DNA of 64,000 bases from Armatimonadia bacterium (GCA_039679385.1 JBDKVB010000138.1:78974-142973); one strand, 5' to 3'. Positions 26,360 through 36,243 are shown, numbered from the stretch's first letter. Made by a program: numbers and translations. The notes: generated by a model from the letters alone, not told the origin.

Positions 26360-28363
26360 ATGCGCGCGAAGTGGTTGTGGCTTTGTGTGGTTCTGGCGGC
26401 GATCGTGTTGGCGACCCTGGTTGTGCCGGCCTCGGCCCAGACGGGGTACAAGACGAAGCATGTGTTCGTTGTCGTCATGGATGGGGTCCGCTGGATGGAC
26501 ACTTTCGGCGATCCCGAACACCAGTTCATCCCACACCTGTACAAGGACCTGCGGCCCCTGGGTACCCTCTTCACGAACTACTACGACCGGGGCATCACCG
26601 TCACTCGTCAGGGGCATAGTACGATCGCCTCAGGAACCTGGCAGATGGTCCCGAACGGCGGCCCCCGGGTGACCCGCCCGACGTTCTTCGAGTACCTCCG
26701 AGATGAGAAGGGGATTGCGCCCACGAAGGCCTGGGCGGTCTTCGGCAAGGCCGAGTACTCCTTCCTGCCTTACAGCTCCCATCCGGCTTACGGGGAGAAG
26801 TTCGCCTGCTCGCACATCAACGGCGGAGGCAAGGACAACCCGGTCAACGAAGCCAGCGCCGAGGGCGACGTGGGCGTCCTGAACAAGGTTGTCGAGGTGA
26901 TGAAGCAGGACCAGCCGGACCTGATGCTCATCAACTTCGGCTACACGGACCATTCCGGACACATCGCCAAGGATATCCTGGAGTACCAGGAGGCCGTCCG
27001 CAACTGCGACGAGCAGTTCTGGAAGCTGTGGAGCGCCATCCAGGCCGACCCGTACTACCGCGACACCACGACGGTGTTCTTCACCAACGACCACGGGCGA
27101 CATGATCGGGACTTCCACAGTCACGGCGACCATTGCCCAGGATGCGAGCACATCATGCTGCTGGCGATTGGGCCAGATACCAAGCCCGACACGGTGGTCA
27201 GCAAGGAGACGCTCGAGATCGACATCGCGCCCACTGTTGGAGAGTTGCTGGGGTTCCAGACGCCGTTGTCGACCGGGAGCGTCATCACCGAGGCGCTGAC
27301 CCAGTACCTGGGTGTCAACCAGAAGCAGGCAGTGACGGAGGCAGGGCGACAGGCGGTGGCGATGGAGAAACTGGCCGATCGCGACCTGGTGAGGGTGGCG
27401 GCTGATCACGCTCTGGCGACCTGGAAGGCTGCGGAGGTTCCGGTGACGCTGGACGCCGATCTGCTGATGCACGGGATGCTCCGGGCCCATGCCGAGACCA
27501 AGGACGAGAAGTACCTGGACTACGTCCGCCAGTGGGTCGATGCGCACAAGTCGGACACGCAGGCACTGGTGGTGAACGTCATCGTCGATATGCCGCAGAC
27601 CGTCCGGCAGCAGTACATGCCGATCGCAAAGCGGATGGCTGAGGCGCTACTGGCCCTGAAGCCCGAGGAGCTAACGCGCTTGGATGGACTGCTGGCCGGT
27701 GGGGCGCTGGGGCGCATGAAGGCGGCCACGCAGGAGGCGAGATTCGGAGAAACGGGGCTGACGCTGGTGAAGGCCGCTGTGGAGAAGGCGGGCCCCACGG
27801 TCAAGGACGGCCTGGCATACTCGACGGACCTGTACGCGCTGGCGACGGCCGCGAGCCCGTACTCGCAGGAGGAGGCGATCCGGAAGGCCTTCACCGTGAA
27901 CCTGTTCCGAGCGCTTCGGGGGATGAAGGAGCAGGGCGTCCTGTGGTCCGATGCGACGGCTTCCGTGATCAACATCGCCGCGGTGCTGGCCTCGCAGCGT
28001 GGAAACCTCCTGAAAGAGTACGCGGAACTGAAGGCCGGCGTGGCCTTCCCGGCGGAGATCGAGAAGATGACGGTGCCGGAGGCGACGGCACTGTTCGACG
28101 GCGAGAAGCCGGCAGCCCCGCGACGGCAGATCATCACGACCATCTTCCAGCGCGGCAAGCAGGGGATGCAGTTCAGCCGCGATATGCTGCGGTATGGGGT
28201 GGACGCGACCGGTGCTTACGGAGATGGCTCAATGCTGGCCCAGGGCGGCTTCCTGGTCGCCTATCAGAAGCTCCCCTGGCGCTATGACGGGAACACCTGG
28301 CCTGGGACCAAGCCGGTATCAGTGGGGACGGTCGATATGGGTCCCAGGGGCGGCGATAAGTAG
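26360..28363 (+). CDS. Secreted alkaline phosphatase-superfamily protein with long C-terminal extension
   Basis: This 667-residue protein has a signal peptide (residues 1-27, LATLVVPASAQ). Residues about 30-320 form an AlkP-superfamily domain: the metal-binding Asp in VVVMDGVRW, the nucleophile region TRQGHSTIASG, the GYTDHSGH loop and the TNDHGRHDRDFHSHGDH cluster, which is rich in ligands. Probable activity is phosphodiester, phosphate or sulfate ester hydrolysis in the periplasm. The final 340 residues form a mostly helical region I do not recognise, absent from ordinary members. ATG at 26360 has AAGGAGGG upstream; a longer open frame lacks support. It converges on amt across a strong hairpin. 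Confidence 0.72.
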   Translation: MRAKWLWLCVVLAAIVLATLVVPASAQTGYKTKHVFVVVMDGVRWMDTFGDPEHQFIPHLYKDLRPLGTLFTNYYDRGITVTRQGHSTIASGTWQMVPNGGPRVTRPTFFEYLRDEKGIAPTKAWAVFGKAEYSFLPYSSHPAYGEKFACSHINGGGKDNPVNEASAEGDVGVLNKVVEVMKQDQPDLMLINFGYTDHSGHIAKDILEYQEAVRNCDEQFWKLWSAIQADPYYRDTTTVFFTNDHGRHDRDFHSHGDHCPGCEHIMLLAIGPDTKPDTVVSKETLEIDIAPTVGELLGFQTPLSTGSVITEALTQYLGVNQKQAVTEAGRQAVAMEKLADRDLVRVAADHALATWKAAEVPVTLDADLLMHGMLRAHAETKDEKYLDYVRQWVDAHKSDTQALVVNVIVDMPQTVRQQYMPIAKRMAEALLALKPEELTRLDGLLAGGALGRMKAATQEARFGETGLTLVKAAVEKAGPTVKDGLAYSTDLYALATAASPYSQEEAIRKAFTVNLFRALRGMKEQGVLWSDATASVINIAAVLASQRGNLLKEYAELKAGVAFPAEIEKMTVPEATALFDGEKPAAPRRQIITTIFQRGKQGMQFSRDMLRYGVDATGAYGDGSMLAQGGFLVAYQKLPWRYDGNTWPGTKPVSVGTVDMGPRGGDK

Positions 28364-28409
28364 GGATCGGCCTCGGGTAGACCACAGGAAGCAGCGAGTA
28401 GTGACGCAA

Positions 28410-28440
28410 GGGCGCGATCTCCACAGGGGAGGTCGCGCCC
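28410..28440. terminator. Bidirectional terminator between AlkP-like gene and amt
   Basis: An 8-base perfect stem (GGGCGCGA at 28410-28417, TCGCGCCC at 28433-28440) lies between convergent stops and is followed on the plus strand by TCTTGCTGTG. Confidence 0.65.
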
Positions 28441-28473
28441 TCTTGCTGTGTGTGGCCTCACGGGAGGCCGGGG

Positions 28474-29838
28474 TTAGTGGGAGCCTGTCTCGCTGGGGCT
28501 GAGCTCGGGCCAGTAGGCGTACTCGCCATGCTGGCTCACGTCCAGACCGAGCTCCTCCTCCTCAGGGCTGACACGCAGACCGGCGACGAGGTCGATGGCC
28601 TTGAGGATGACAACCGAGGCAACGAAGCCGTAGACGAAGACCACAGCGATGGCCAGCACCTGCACGAGGAACTGCCGCGGGTTGCCGTAGAGCAGACCAT
28701 CCGCCCCGGCGGGGTTGACCAGCTTCTGCGAGAAGATGCCGGTGGCCAGGGCTCCCCAGATTCCGCCCATTCCGTGGCAGGCGAAGACGTCAAGCGTGTC
28801 GTCCAGGGAAGTGCGGTTGAGCAGGACGCAGGTGAAGTTGCACACCAGTCCGGCGACCATCCCGATCACGATGGCGGCGGAGACGTCAACGAACCCGGCG
28901 GCCGGAGTGATGGCGACCAGCCCGCAGACGGCGCCGATTGCCGCACCTGTGGCGCTTGGCTTGCCGGTCAGGTACCAGTCCACAGCCATCCAACTCAGGG
29001 TGGCGAAGGCGGCAGCGATGTTGGTGGTCACGAGGGCATTCACGGCCACGCCATTGATCGCCAGCGCACTGCCCGCGTTGAAGCCAAACCAACCGAACCA
29101 GAGGAGCGCGGCACCGAGGATCGTGTAGGGAACGTTGTTCGGGTGCTGGGTCTCGCCCTTCACGTGGCGTCGACCGATGACCAGGGCCGAGGCAAGGGCT
29201 GAGGTTCCGGCGAGGATGTGGACTACCGTTCCGCCGGCGAAGTCGAGGGCACCGAGATTGCGCAGCCAGCCGCCGACGCCCCAAACCCAGTGAGCAACAG
29301 GCGCGTAGACCAGCGTCGCCCATACGACGATGAACATGATAAGGGAGCGGAACTTGATGCGCTCGGCGAAGGCACCGATGATGAGTGCCGGGGTGATGGC
29401 CGCGAACTTGAGTTGGAAGAAGTAGAAGGCGGAGGCGGGGATGGTCGCGGCATAGTTCGTGTCGGGTGCACCGTCAACGCCCCGCAGCAGGAAGTGCTTG
29501 AGGCTCCCGATGAGGCCCAGACCGCCGACTGAGGGTGCGAAGGCCAAGCTATAGCCCCACAGCGTCCAGACGGCGCTGGCGACGGCGAAGATCGTCAGGC
29601 ATTGCACGATGGTCGAAGCGACGTTCTTGCGGCGGACAAGCCCTCCGTAGAAGAAGCCCAGTGCCGGCGTCATCAGCATGACCAGGACCGCCGCCACGCA
29701 GACCCAGGCCGTGTCTGCGGGGTTGAGCCCCTGGACGCCCTGCGCTGAGTTGGGCAACTCCCAGCGGCTCAGATAGGCCAGGGATACTGCCAGCGTGACT
29801 GTGAGCGTCCCGATGATGAGCATCTTTGTTCGTCGCAT
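28474..29838 (-). CDS. amt: Ammonium transporter
   Basis: This 454-residue inner-membrane protein of the Amt/MEP/Rh family conducts ammonia. An extra N-terminal hydrophobic segment is followed by about eleven membrane helices. The pore histidines are in VAHWVWG and ACHGMGGIWG, and LGFFYGGLVRRKN and WFGWFGFNAGS are family blocks. The cytoplasmic tail is acidic (SPEEEELGLDVSQHGE), near where GlnK normally docks. No glnK gene is adjacent, which is unusual because amt and glnK are often paired. It converges with the AlkP-superfamily gene. Confidence 0.95.
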   Translation of the reverse strand: MRRTKMLIIGTLTVTLAVSLAYLSRWELPNSAQGVQGLNPADTAWVCVAAVLVMLMTPALGFFYGGLVRRKNVASTIVQCLTIFAVASAVWTLWGYSLAFAPSVGGLGLIGSLKHFLLRGVDGAPDTNYAATIPASAFYFFQLKFAAITPALIIGAFAERIKFRSLIMFIVVWATLVYAPVAHWVWGVGGWLRNLGALDFAGGTVVHILAGTSALASALVIGRRHVKGETQHPNNVPYTILGAALLWFGWFGFNAGSALAINGVAVNALVTTNIAAAFATLSWMAVDWYLTGKPSATGAAIGAVCGLVAITPAAGFVDVSAAIVIGMVAGLVCNFTCVLLNRTSLDDTLDVFACHGMGGIWGALATGIFSQKLVNPAGADGLLYGNPRQFLVQVLAIAVVFVYGFVASVVILKAIDLVAGLRVSPEEEELGLDVSQHGEYAYWPELSPSETGSH

Positions 29839-29982
29839 GGCGCATCAATCTCCTGAGGTCGAGTCGAAGCTGAGAGGCACGGCGAGCTAACAGGCCCGAT
29901 GATAGCGTCGCGGTGTTTCCGGCTCTTTTCACAGTGCGAGAGATCAGGAGAAAGGCTGCTGCCGTCTGCACGGAGAGACGAA

Positions 29983-30013
29983 AGGGCCCGGCACACAAGG
30001 TGTACCGGGCCCT
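29983..30013 (-). terminator. Terminator of the SLBB-repeat export gene
   Basis: A 9-base perfect stem (AGGGCCCGG at 29983-29991, CCGGGCCCT at 30005-30013) lies 26 bases past the stop. On the minus strand it is followed by TTCGTCTC. It separates the gene from amt. Confidence 0.7.
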
Positions 30014-30038
30014 GGAGGTCTTGGCGACCGGCCTTCGA

Positions 30039-33000
30039 CTAGAAGAGGCCGAAGATGTCGTTGAGACTCCCCAGCATGTAGATGGCGTCGCGGATCAGGT
30101 TCCAGCCCAGTCCGCGCTTGGCCTTGGGGTAGGGGACGTAGATGATGTCTCCCGCCTTGACCTTGACGGGCTCGGGTGCCTTGCCCTGGGTGACGGCGCT
30201 GAGGCTGAAGTTGATGCGCTCCGAGGTGGCGTCCGGGCGCCGCCGGATGATGGTGATGTTGGCGCCGCTGGCTGCCGGGATCGGGTTGCCGGCGGCCGCT
30301 AGAGCATCGAGGATGTCCCAGTCGGGCTGCGCCGCATAGGCGCCCGCACGGCCGACTGCGCCGAGAACGTAGAGGTCGTCCAGCCTCGGCACAACCACCA
30401 CGTCGCCGGGCTCGATCTTGACGTTCTGGCTCATGTCGCCTTCGTCCATGAGCAGCTTGAGGTCCTTGTACATCGGCGGCTCATCGCCGCGGAAGATCGT
30501 GATGCGGGTGAGGTCGGCCGCCGGAGTCGGCGCCAGAGCGGTGACGACCCGCAGCAGATCCTGGCTGCTGGGCTCGCGGACATTGACCGGACCGACGCGG
30601 CCGAGGGCACCCAGGAACATGGCATCGTGGGCGCTATCCTTCGGGACGTAGACGTAGTCGCCGGGCTCGAGGACGAGGTTCTGGGTCAGGTCGCCCTTCT
30701 CGACCAGGTTGCGGTAGTTGCGGACGATCGTCTCGCCGTTGCGGTAGACGGTGACCTGCTCGGTGTCGCTGTTGGCATCAGGCGAGGCGAGAGGCAACAG
30801 GTGGGCGAGGTCGCGCTGCCGGAACTGGTGGATGTTCAGCGCTCCCGGGCGCGCTACCTGGCCCATGAAGACCACGGTGTCGGTGGACTCGGGCACGAAC
30901 ACAACGTCGCCCGCCTGCAGCGTCAGGTTCTGGGTCAGGTCGCCCTCTTCGCGGAGCTTCTGCAGGTCGCGGACGATCTTCTCAGTGCCGCGGTAGACGG
31001 TGACCTGGCTCAGGTCGGCGGTGGCGACCAGGGGTCCGGCCAAAGTGACGGCGCTGAGCAGGTCCGGAGACTGGCCGAGGGCCAGAGGCAAGGTGCCCTG
31101 CCGGTTGACCTGCCCGCTGATGATGATGCCGCCGGTGGCCGGCTGCTCAGGCACCAGCACGCGGTCGCCATCCTGGAGTTCGGTTGTCTGCGAGCCATCG
31201 CCCTTCTCGAGGTAGGCGCGCAGGTTGTAGGTGGTAGCGGTGGCGCCACGGTAGAGGATGATCCGACTCAAGTCGGCCGTGGGCAGCGGACTCGCGCTGA
31301 CGACGAAGCTCGCGAGGTTGCGCTGCTCTGCGGTCACCAGCTCCGCCGTGCCGGTGCGCTGGACCGATCCGGTGACGAGGACCGTTGTGGTATCCAGGCC
31401 GGGGACGAAGACGCGGTCGCCAGGCAGCAGCGGCACATTCCGCGGCAGATCACCACCCGAACGCAGGGCGGAGAGGTCGTAGGTAAGCTGCTGATCGCCG
31501 CGATAGACAATAACCCGGCGCAGGTCGGCCGTGGGCAGCGGAGACGCCGCGCTGATGACCTCGGCGAGATCGGCACGCTCGGGATCGGGCACGCCGATGC
31601 TCCCGGCTCGCGCGACTGCGCCGGTGATCATGGCCGTCTCGCGGTCATAGGGGATGAGCACGACGTCGCCGTCTTCGAGCTCCAGGGTCTGGGTCTTGTC
31701 ACCCTTCTGCAGGTAGGCGAAGACGTCGCGGGTGATCGTCTGGTTGCCGCGCAGGACGCTGACCTTGCGCAGGTTGGCGTAGGGCAGCGGCGAGGCCATC
31801 TGCACGATCCGCACGAGGTCGCGGGCTTCCTTCTCGCCCAGGGCTGCAGCGCCGAGGCGCCCAGCAGCACCGGCAATGAGGATCCTATCCTCGAAGGCCG
31901 GGATCTTGACGATGTCGCCGTCCTGCAGCAGCATCGTCTGGGACAGGTCGCCGGTGTCGTAGAGCTTGCGCAGGTCGCGGACGATCGTCTGATCGCCACG
32001 GTAGATGGTGACCTTGGACAGGTCGGCGTTCGGCGTCGGTCCGGCGAGGACGACGACCCGCATCAGGTCGCGTTGCTTGTCCTCGTAGAGCTGCAGTGTC
32101 CCGGCGCGGACCACGGCGCCCATGACAAGGACCGTGCTTTCGCCGCGCGGCACAACCACCACATCGCCGTCTTCGACCTGCAGGGTGTGCTGCGGCAAGG
32201 CGGTGTCGATGTAGGCCTTGATGTCGCGGGTAGTGGTGAGGCCACCGCGTCGGACGGCCACCTTGCTCAGGTCGGCATTGGGAAGAGGACCGGCAGCAGA
32301 GACCAGTCGGGCCAGGTCGCGCTGCTTGTCATCGATCAGGTTGATCAGACCGGGTCGGCCGAGGGCCCCGGTGAGAAGGACGGTGTGGATCTGGCGCGGC
32401 GGCACGGTGATGATGTCACCCGGCTGGAGTTCCATGGTCTGGGAGCGATCGCCGCCCTCAACCATCGCGCGCAGGTTGCGAACCGTCTTCTGCTCACCGC
32501 GGAAGATTGTCACGTGCTCCATGTCGGCCATGGCAGTCGGTCCGGCGGCGAGTACGAGAGAGATGAGGTCGCGGTCGAGGCCCTCATAGAGGCGGACGAC
32601 GCCACCGCGGTTCAGGGCACCGGTGATGAGGATGCTGTCCTCGACCATCGGGACGCGGACCATGTCGCCGTCTTGGAGCCGCAGTGTCTGGCGAGCATCC
32701 CCCTTGTCCAGGTAGTCGCGGACGTTCACCACGATCTTCTCTGCGCCGCGGGTGACGGTGACCCTGGACAGGTCGGCGACTCCCAGCGGCCCGGAGAGGA
32801 GGATGAGCTTGGACAGGTCGCGCTGCTCGTCGCCGATCAGGCGGACGATGCCGCTCCGCTGTACGGCGCCGGTGAGGACCACGCTCTCCTCGATGGGCGG
32901 GACGTAGATGACGTCGCCGTCCTCGACCTCGATGCTCTGCTGGAGGTCGCCCTTCTCAAGCGCGGCCTTCATGTCGCGCACGATGGTCTGGCCGCCGCGG

Positions 33001-34571
33001 TAGATGGTGACCCGAGACAGGTCGGACATGGCCCCGGCACCGGCGACGGTGATGACCCGCAGCAAGTCGTGCGGGTCCTTGCGCAGGACCTGAAACACGC
33101 CCTGGCGGGCGAGCATGCCAGTAAGGAGGACCGAGTCGACCTCCAGCGGTGGCACCATGACCATGTCGCCGGGTTCGAGGTCGAGGTTCTGGCTCAGGTC
33201 GCCGGTGTCCATCATGGCCTTGAGGTTGCGCACGAGAGCCTGGTTGCCGCGGTAGACGGTGACGCGGGTCAGGTCGGACTGGGCGACCGGTCCGGCGAGG
33301 GTGATGACCCGTAGCAAGTCACGCTGGTCGACGCCTCGCAGTGGGAAGATGCCGGTTCGGCCCAGTACGCCAACGAGGAGCACGTTCTGGCCCTCGCCAC
33401 GGGGGATGAGCAGGACATCGCCGGGCTGGAGGTTGAACTCAGCCGGAGCCGTCCCCTTGTCCATGAAGGTCTGCAGGTCGACCGTGATGCCCTTGCCGTT
33501 GCGGATGATCTGGGCCTGGGAGAGGTCACCGGTGGGGAGTGGACCTCCGGCCTGCGCAAGAGCCTGGAGGACGGGCACGGCGCCACCCGCCGGGAGGACC
33601 CAGGGCGTCCGCACCTGGCCCACCACAGCGATGCCGCCGGTCTGCGGAACGACGAGGACGTCGCCGCCCTGCAGCTTGCGGTTCTCGGTAGTGTCGCCGC
33701 CCTGGAGGAGCTTGCCCAGGTCAATCTGAACGGGCTCGGAACCCTCGCGCAGGAGCAGGGCACGCGTGCGGTCGGCAACCGGTGTGAAGCCCTGGGCGAC
33801 CCGCAGCGCGTCGAGGACCGTCACGTCCTGCCCCACGGGCAGCAGGACAGTTCCGGGGTTGCGGACCTCGCCGAAGATGGAGATCTCCTCGCGCACTCGC
33901 GGGGCGAAGATGGTATCGCCATACTCGAGCCTGTGCTCGATGGGAAGCGGACCCTCGCCGCGAAGACCGCTGCAATCAACCTCGACCGGCTGGCCGCCGG
34001 GATGGGTGAGACGGATGCGGCGCAGGTCGGCGTAAGGTCCGGGTGGGACTGCGGAAAGGGCGTCGACGAGGGTGGCTCCGAAGGGCAAGGTTACGGCGCC
34101 GGTGCGCATCATCTCACCGGAGAGGTATACCTTGCGCACGGAGGAGAGTTCGTTGAAGGTGATCGTGACCTGCGGGTTGCGCAGGATCTGGCGCAACTTG
34201 GTGGTGACCAGTTGCTCGGCTTCGTGGATGGTGAGGCCGCGCAGGGTGATCTGGCCGACGATGGGCATGGCTATGGAGCCCGCCGGGCCGATCGCAAAGG
34301 TGCCGGACTGCGTGGGCTCGCCGAAGACGACGAGCTGGATGACGTCGCCGGGGCTGAGGCGGTACCCCGCATCGACGGTGAGACGAGGAGAAGACAGCGG
34401 CCCGGGATGCGCCCCCGTAGTTGCGGGGTCGATCGAGCGCTCGGAGGGGAGAGCCCCGTAACCCCCCTGGGAATCGGTCTTGAGACCCGCCGCCGGCGCC
34501 AGGGTCGCTATGCCAGACAGGACAGCGATTGCGGCGGCCAAGCGGAACAGGGGGATCAGCTTACGCGACAT
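30039..34571 (-). CDS. Giant polysaccharide export protein with 16 tandem SLBB units
   Basis: This is a 1510-residue exported protein. A signal peptide (residues 1-27, no lipobox Cys) is followed by a Wza-like poly_export domain (about 68-140, YRLSPGDVIQLVVFGEP). From about residue 147 to 1480 come sixteen consecutive SLBB units of about 80 residues, each of the form 'VLLTG-x-R-x-G ... RDL ... AGP ... ADLS-x-VT-x-YRG ... VRDL ... GDLSQ ... L-x-GD-x-VP'. A short hydrophobic tail (LGSLNDIFGLF) ends the protein. Known Wza-type exporters have about 2 SLBB domains and form an octameric outer-membrane conduit. I chose ATG at 34571 for its GGGAGG site and the signal that follows. A promoter lies at 34739-34767. 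No wzc or wzx gene is next to it. Confidence 0.9.
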   Translation of the reverse strand: MSRKLIPLFRLAAAIAVLSGIATLAPAAGLKTDSQGGYGALPSERSIDPATTGAHPGPLSSPRLTVDAGYRLSPGDVIQLVVFGEPTQSGTFAIGPAGSIAMPIVGQITLRGLTIHEAEQLVTTKLRQILRNPQVTITFNELSSVRKVYLSGEMMRTGAVTLPFGATLVDALSAVPPGPYADLRRIRLTHPGGQPVEVDCSGLRGEGPLPIEHRLEYGDTIFAPRVREEISIFGEVRNPGTVLLPVGQDVTVLDALRVAQGFTPVADRTRALLLREGSEPVQIDLGKLLQGGDTTENRKLQGGDVLVVPQTGGIAVVGQVRTPWVLPAGGAVPVLQALAQAGGPLPTGDLSQAQIIRNGKGITVDLQTFMDKGTAPAEFNLQPGDVLLIPRGEGQNVLLVGVLGRTGIFPLRGVDQRDLLRVITLAGPVAQSDLTRVTVYRGNQALVRNLKAMMDTGDLSQNLDLEPGDMVMVPPLEVDSVLLTGMLARQGVFQVLRKDPHDLLRVITVAGAGAMSDLSRVTIYRGGQTIVRDMKAALEKGDLQQSIEVEDGDVIYVPPIEESVVLTGAVQRSGIVRLIGDEQRDLSKLILLSGPLGVADLSRVTVTRGAEKIVVNVRDYLDKGDARQTLRLQDGDMVRVPMVEDSILITGALNRGGVVRLYEGLDRDLISLVLAAGPTAMADMEHVTIFRGEQKTVRNLRAMVEGGDRSQTMELQPGDIITVPPRQIHTVLLTGALGRPGLINLIDDKQRDLARLVSAAGPLPNADLSKVAVRRGGLTTTRDIKAYIDTALPQHTLQVEDGDVVVVPRGESTVLVMGAVVRAGTLQLYEDKQRDLMRVVVLAGPTPNADLSKVTIYRGDQTIVRDLRKLYDTGDLSQTMLLQDGDIVKIPAFEDRILIAGAAGRLGAAALGEKEARDLVRIVQMASPLPYANLRKVSVLRGNQTITRDVFAYLQKGDKTQTLELEDGDVVLIPYDRETAMITGAVARAGSIGVPDPERADLAEVISAASPLPTADLRRVIVYRGDQQLTYDLSALRSGGDLPRNVPLLPGDRVFVPGLDTTTVLVTGSVQRTGTAELVTAEQRNLASFVVSASPLPTADLSRIILYRGATATTYNLRAYLEKGDGSQTTELQDGDRVLVPEQPATGGIIISGQVNRQGTLPLALGQSPDLLSAVTLAGPLVATADLSQVTVYRGTEKIVRDLQKLREEGDLTQNLTLQAGDVVFVPESTDTVVFMGQVARPGALNIHQFRQRDLAHLLPLASPDANSDTEQVTVYRNGETIVRNYRNLVEKGDLTQNLVLEPGDYVYVPKDSAHDAMFLGALGRVGPVNVREPSSQDLLRVVTALAPTPAADLTRITIFRGDEPPMYKDLKLLMDEGDMSQNVKIEPGDVVVVPRLDDLYVLGAVGRAGAYAAQPDWDILDALAAAGNPIPAASGANITIIRRRPDATSERINFSLSAVTQGKAPEPVKVKAGDIIYVPYPKAKRGLGWNLIRDAIYMLGSLNDIFGLF

Positions 34572-34738
34572 GCCTGCGTCCTCCCGGTGTGTGCAACGGC
34601 ATCGGCAGAGTGGATGCGTCACCACCACACGCGCCACAGGTATGGAGCCTCGCTGCTCCGCGGCCATCCTGGAGCAACCAGCAGACCTTGCGGCAGGCAC
34701 CAAGAACAGGTGTGCCCTGCGGAGGCCACAACGTCGGA

Positions 34739-34767
34739 ATTGTATGGGCTTTGGGGGGACAAGTCAA
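34739..34767 (-). promoter_or_regulatory. Sigma-70-type promoter for the SLBB-repeat gene
   Basis: On the minus strand, TTGACT (34767-34762), a 17-base spacer and TACAAT (34744-34739) form a strong housekeeping-type promoter about 168 bases upstream of the ATG. This leaves a leader of about 160 bases. Confidence 0.7.
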
Positions 34768-34933
34768 GGAAGCGCCGGCAAGGGGCACCTTGCCCCTGCC
34801 TTGGCCTCCTCCCGGGGACAAGCCTGCGCTGACAGAGGGCTTCCGGCTCGCGGCCCTGGAGGAGGAAAGCGCGCGGAGACGGGGAATATGCGCCTCAAGC
34901 ACCAGCAGATGCACCTTCGGGAGGCTGTGGACC

Positions 34934-36205
34934 ATGTCTGAGAAACTCGCAATCGACGGCGGGACCCCCGTCAACAGTCAGCCCTTCCCACCGTGGCCCT
35001 ACTTCACGGAAGAGATGATCCAGGCGGCCATGGAGCCCCTGCGCACTGGGAAGGTCAACTACTGGACCGGCAAGGCCGGGATGGAGTTCGAGCAGAAGTT
35101 TGCCGACTGGGTCGGCACGAAGTTCGGAATCTCGACCACTAACGGGACAAGTGCCCTGCACGTAGCTCTGGCGGGGCTTGGCATCGGCCCCGGCGACGAA
35201 GTGATCACGCCTTCGTATACCTTCATCGCCTCGAGCTTCTGCGTGCTCCAGGCGGGCGCTGTCCCTGTGTTCGCTGATGTGGACCGCGAGACGCACACCA
35301 TCTCCCCGGAAAGCATCGAGGAGAAGATCAGCTCCCGCACCAAGGCCATCATTGCCGTCCACCTGTATGGTGTGATGTGTGATATGGGCCCGATCCTGGA
35401 GATCGCCAAGAAGCACAACCTGTACGTGATCGAGGACTGTGCGCAGGCTCACGGTGGCGTGTACAAGGGCAAGAAGGCGGGCTCCCTGGGCCACTGCAAC
35501 GCCTTCAGCTTCTGTCAGTCCAAGCACTTCACCACCGGCGGCGAGGGTGGCTGCACGGTGACGGACAACGAGGACGTTGCCTGGACCTGCCGCTCCTTCC
35601 GGGACCACGGCTATGACGTATCCGAGCGGCTGAGGCTGCTGGAGATGGAGGCCAAGCTTCCGTATATCCACAAGATGTGGGGCTACAACTACCGGATGAC
35701 GGAAATGCAGTCGGCGATCGGCCTGGAGTGCCTGAAGATTCTCGACTCGTGGAACCTGGCGAACCGGCGTCGCAACGCGGCCATCCTGGACGAGGCGCTG
35801 GAGGACGAGCCCTACATCTGGCGGCTGCCGCTGAACACGGCCGAACGTCAGAATGCCTACTGGCTGTACCCGATCGTCTTGGACACCGACCGGCTGACGG
35901 TAGACGCGCGCCAGTTCTTCAAGGCAGTGGACGCCGAGGGCGTTCCGGCCGGTCCGGTCCTGTGGCCCCAGTGTTACAAGGAGAAGGCGTATCAGGACCA
36001 CGTGGGTCCCAGCCACCTGCAGTACCCCTTCCGCGACCTGCATACGCGGCCTGAGGCGGTCAACTACACCAAAGAGCATTGCCCGAACGCTGCCTGGCTG
36101 GAGGAGCGGACCTTCTTCACCAGCCTGCACCCGACCTACGAGGCGTCGCACATGGAGCGCATCGCCGAGGCCATTCGTAAGGTGGGTAAGGCCTACAGCA
36201 AGTAG
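34934..36205 (+). CDS. DegT/DnrJ/EryC1/StrS-family aminotransferase
   Basis: This 423-residue pyridoxal-phosphate enzyme aminates keto-sugars for cell-surface or secondary glycans, or in related members acts as a sugar dehydratase. The cofactor lysine is Lys197 in FCQSKHFTTGGEGG, with NGTSALHVALAGLGIGPGDEV and VIEDCAQAHGG as family blocks. ATG at 34934 follows GGGAGG and has family similarity from the start; the open frame upstream is not supported. It is transcribed away from the SLBB export gene, so both may serve one surface polysaccharide. A strong hairpin terminator follows. The sugar substrate cannot be read from the sequence. Confidence 0.9.
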   Translation: MSEKLAIDGGTPVNSQPFPPWPYFTEEMIQAAMEPLRTGKVNYWTGKAGMEFEQKFADWVGTKFGISTTNGTSALHVALAGLGIGPGDEVITPSYTFIASSFCVLQAGAVPVFADVDRETHTISPESIEEKISSRTKAIIAVHLYGVMCDMGPILEIAKKHNLYVIEDCAQAHGGVYKGKKAGSLGHCNAFSFCQSKHFTTGGEGGCTVTDNEDVAWTCRSFRDHGYDVSERLRLLEMEAKLPYIHKMWGYNYRMTEMQSAIGLECLKILDSWNLANRRRNAAILDEALEDEPYIWRLPLNTAERQNAYWLYPIVLDTDRLTVDARQFFKAVDAEGVPAGPVLWPQCYKEKAYQDHVGPSHLQYPFRDLHTRPEAVNYTKEHCPNAAWLEERTFFTSLHPTYEASHMERIAEAIRKVGKAYSK

Positions 36206-36243
36206 CGGGCTCACGCATCCCGACTACCTGACGCGAACATGCG

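Noticed and set aside
30627..33314. Long open reading frame on the plus strand inside the SLBB gene
   Set aside because: It mirrors the repeat structure of the minus-strand gene. High G+C codon bias keeps antisense frames open. Its product has no domain, while the minus-strand frame has a signal peptide and clear SLBB repeats.
34895..36214. Open minus-strand frame over the DegT-family gene
   Set aside because: Antisense to a gene with a clear PLP-lysine motif and ribosome-binding site.
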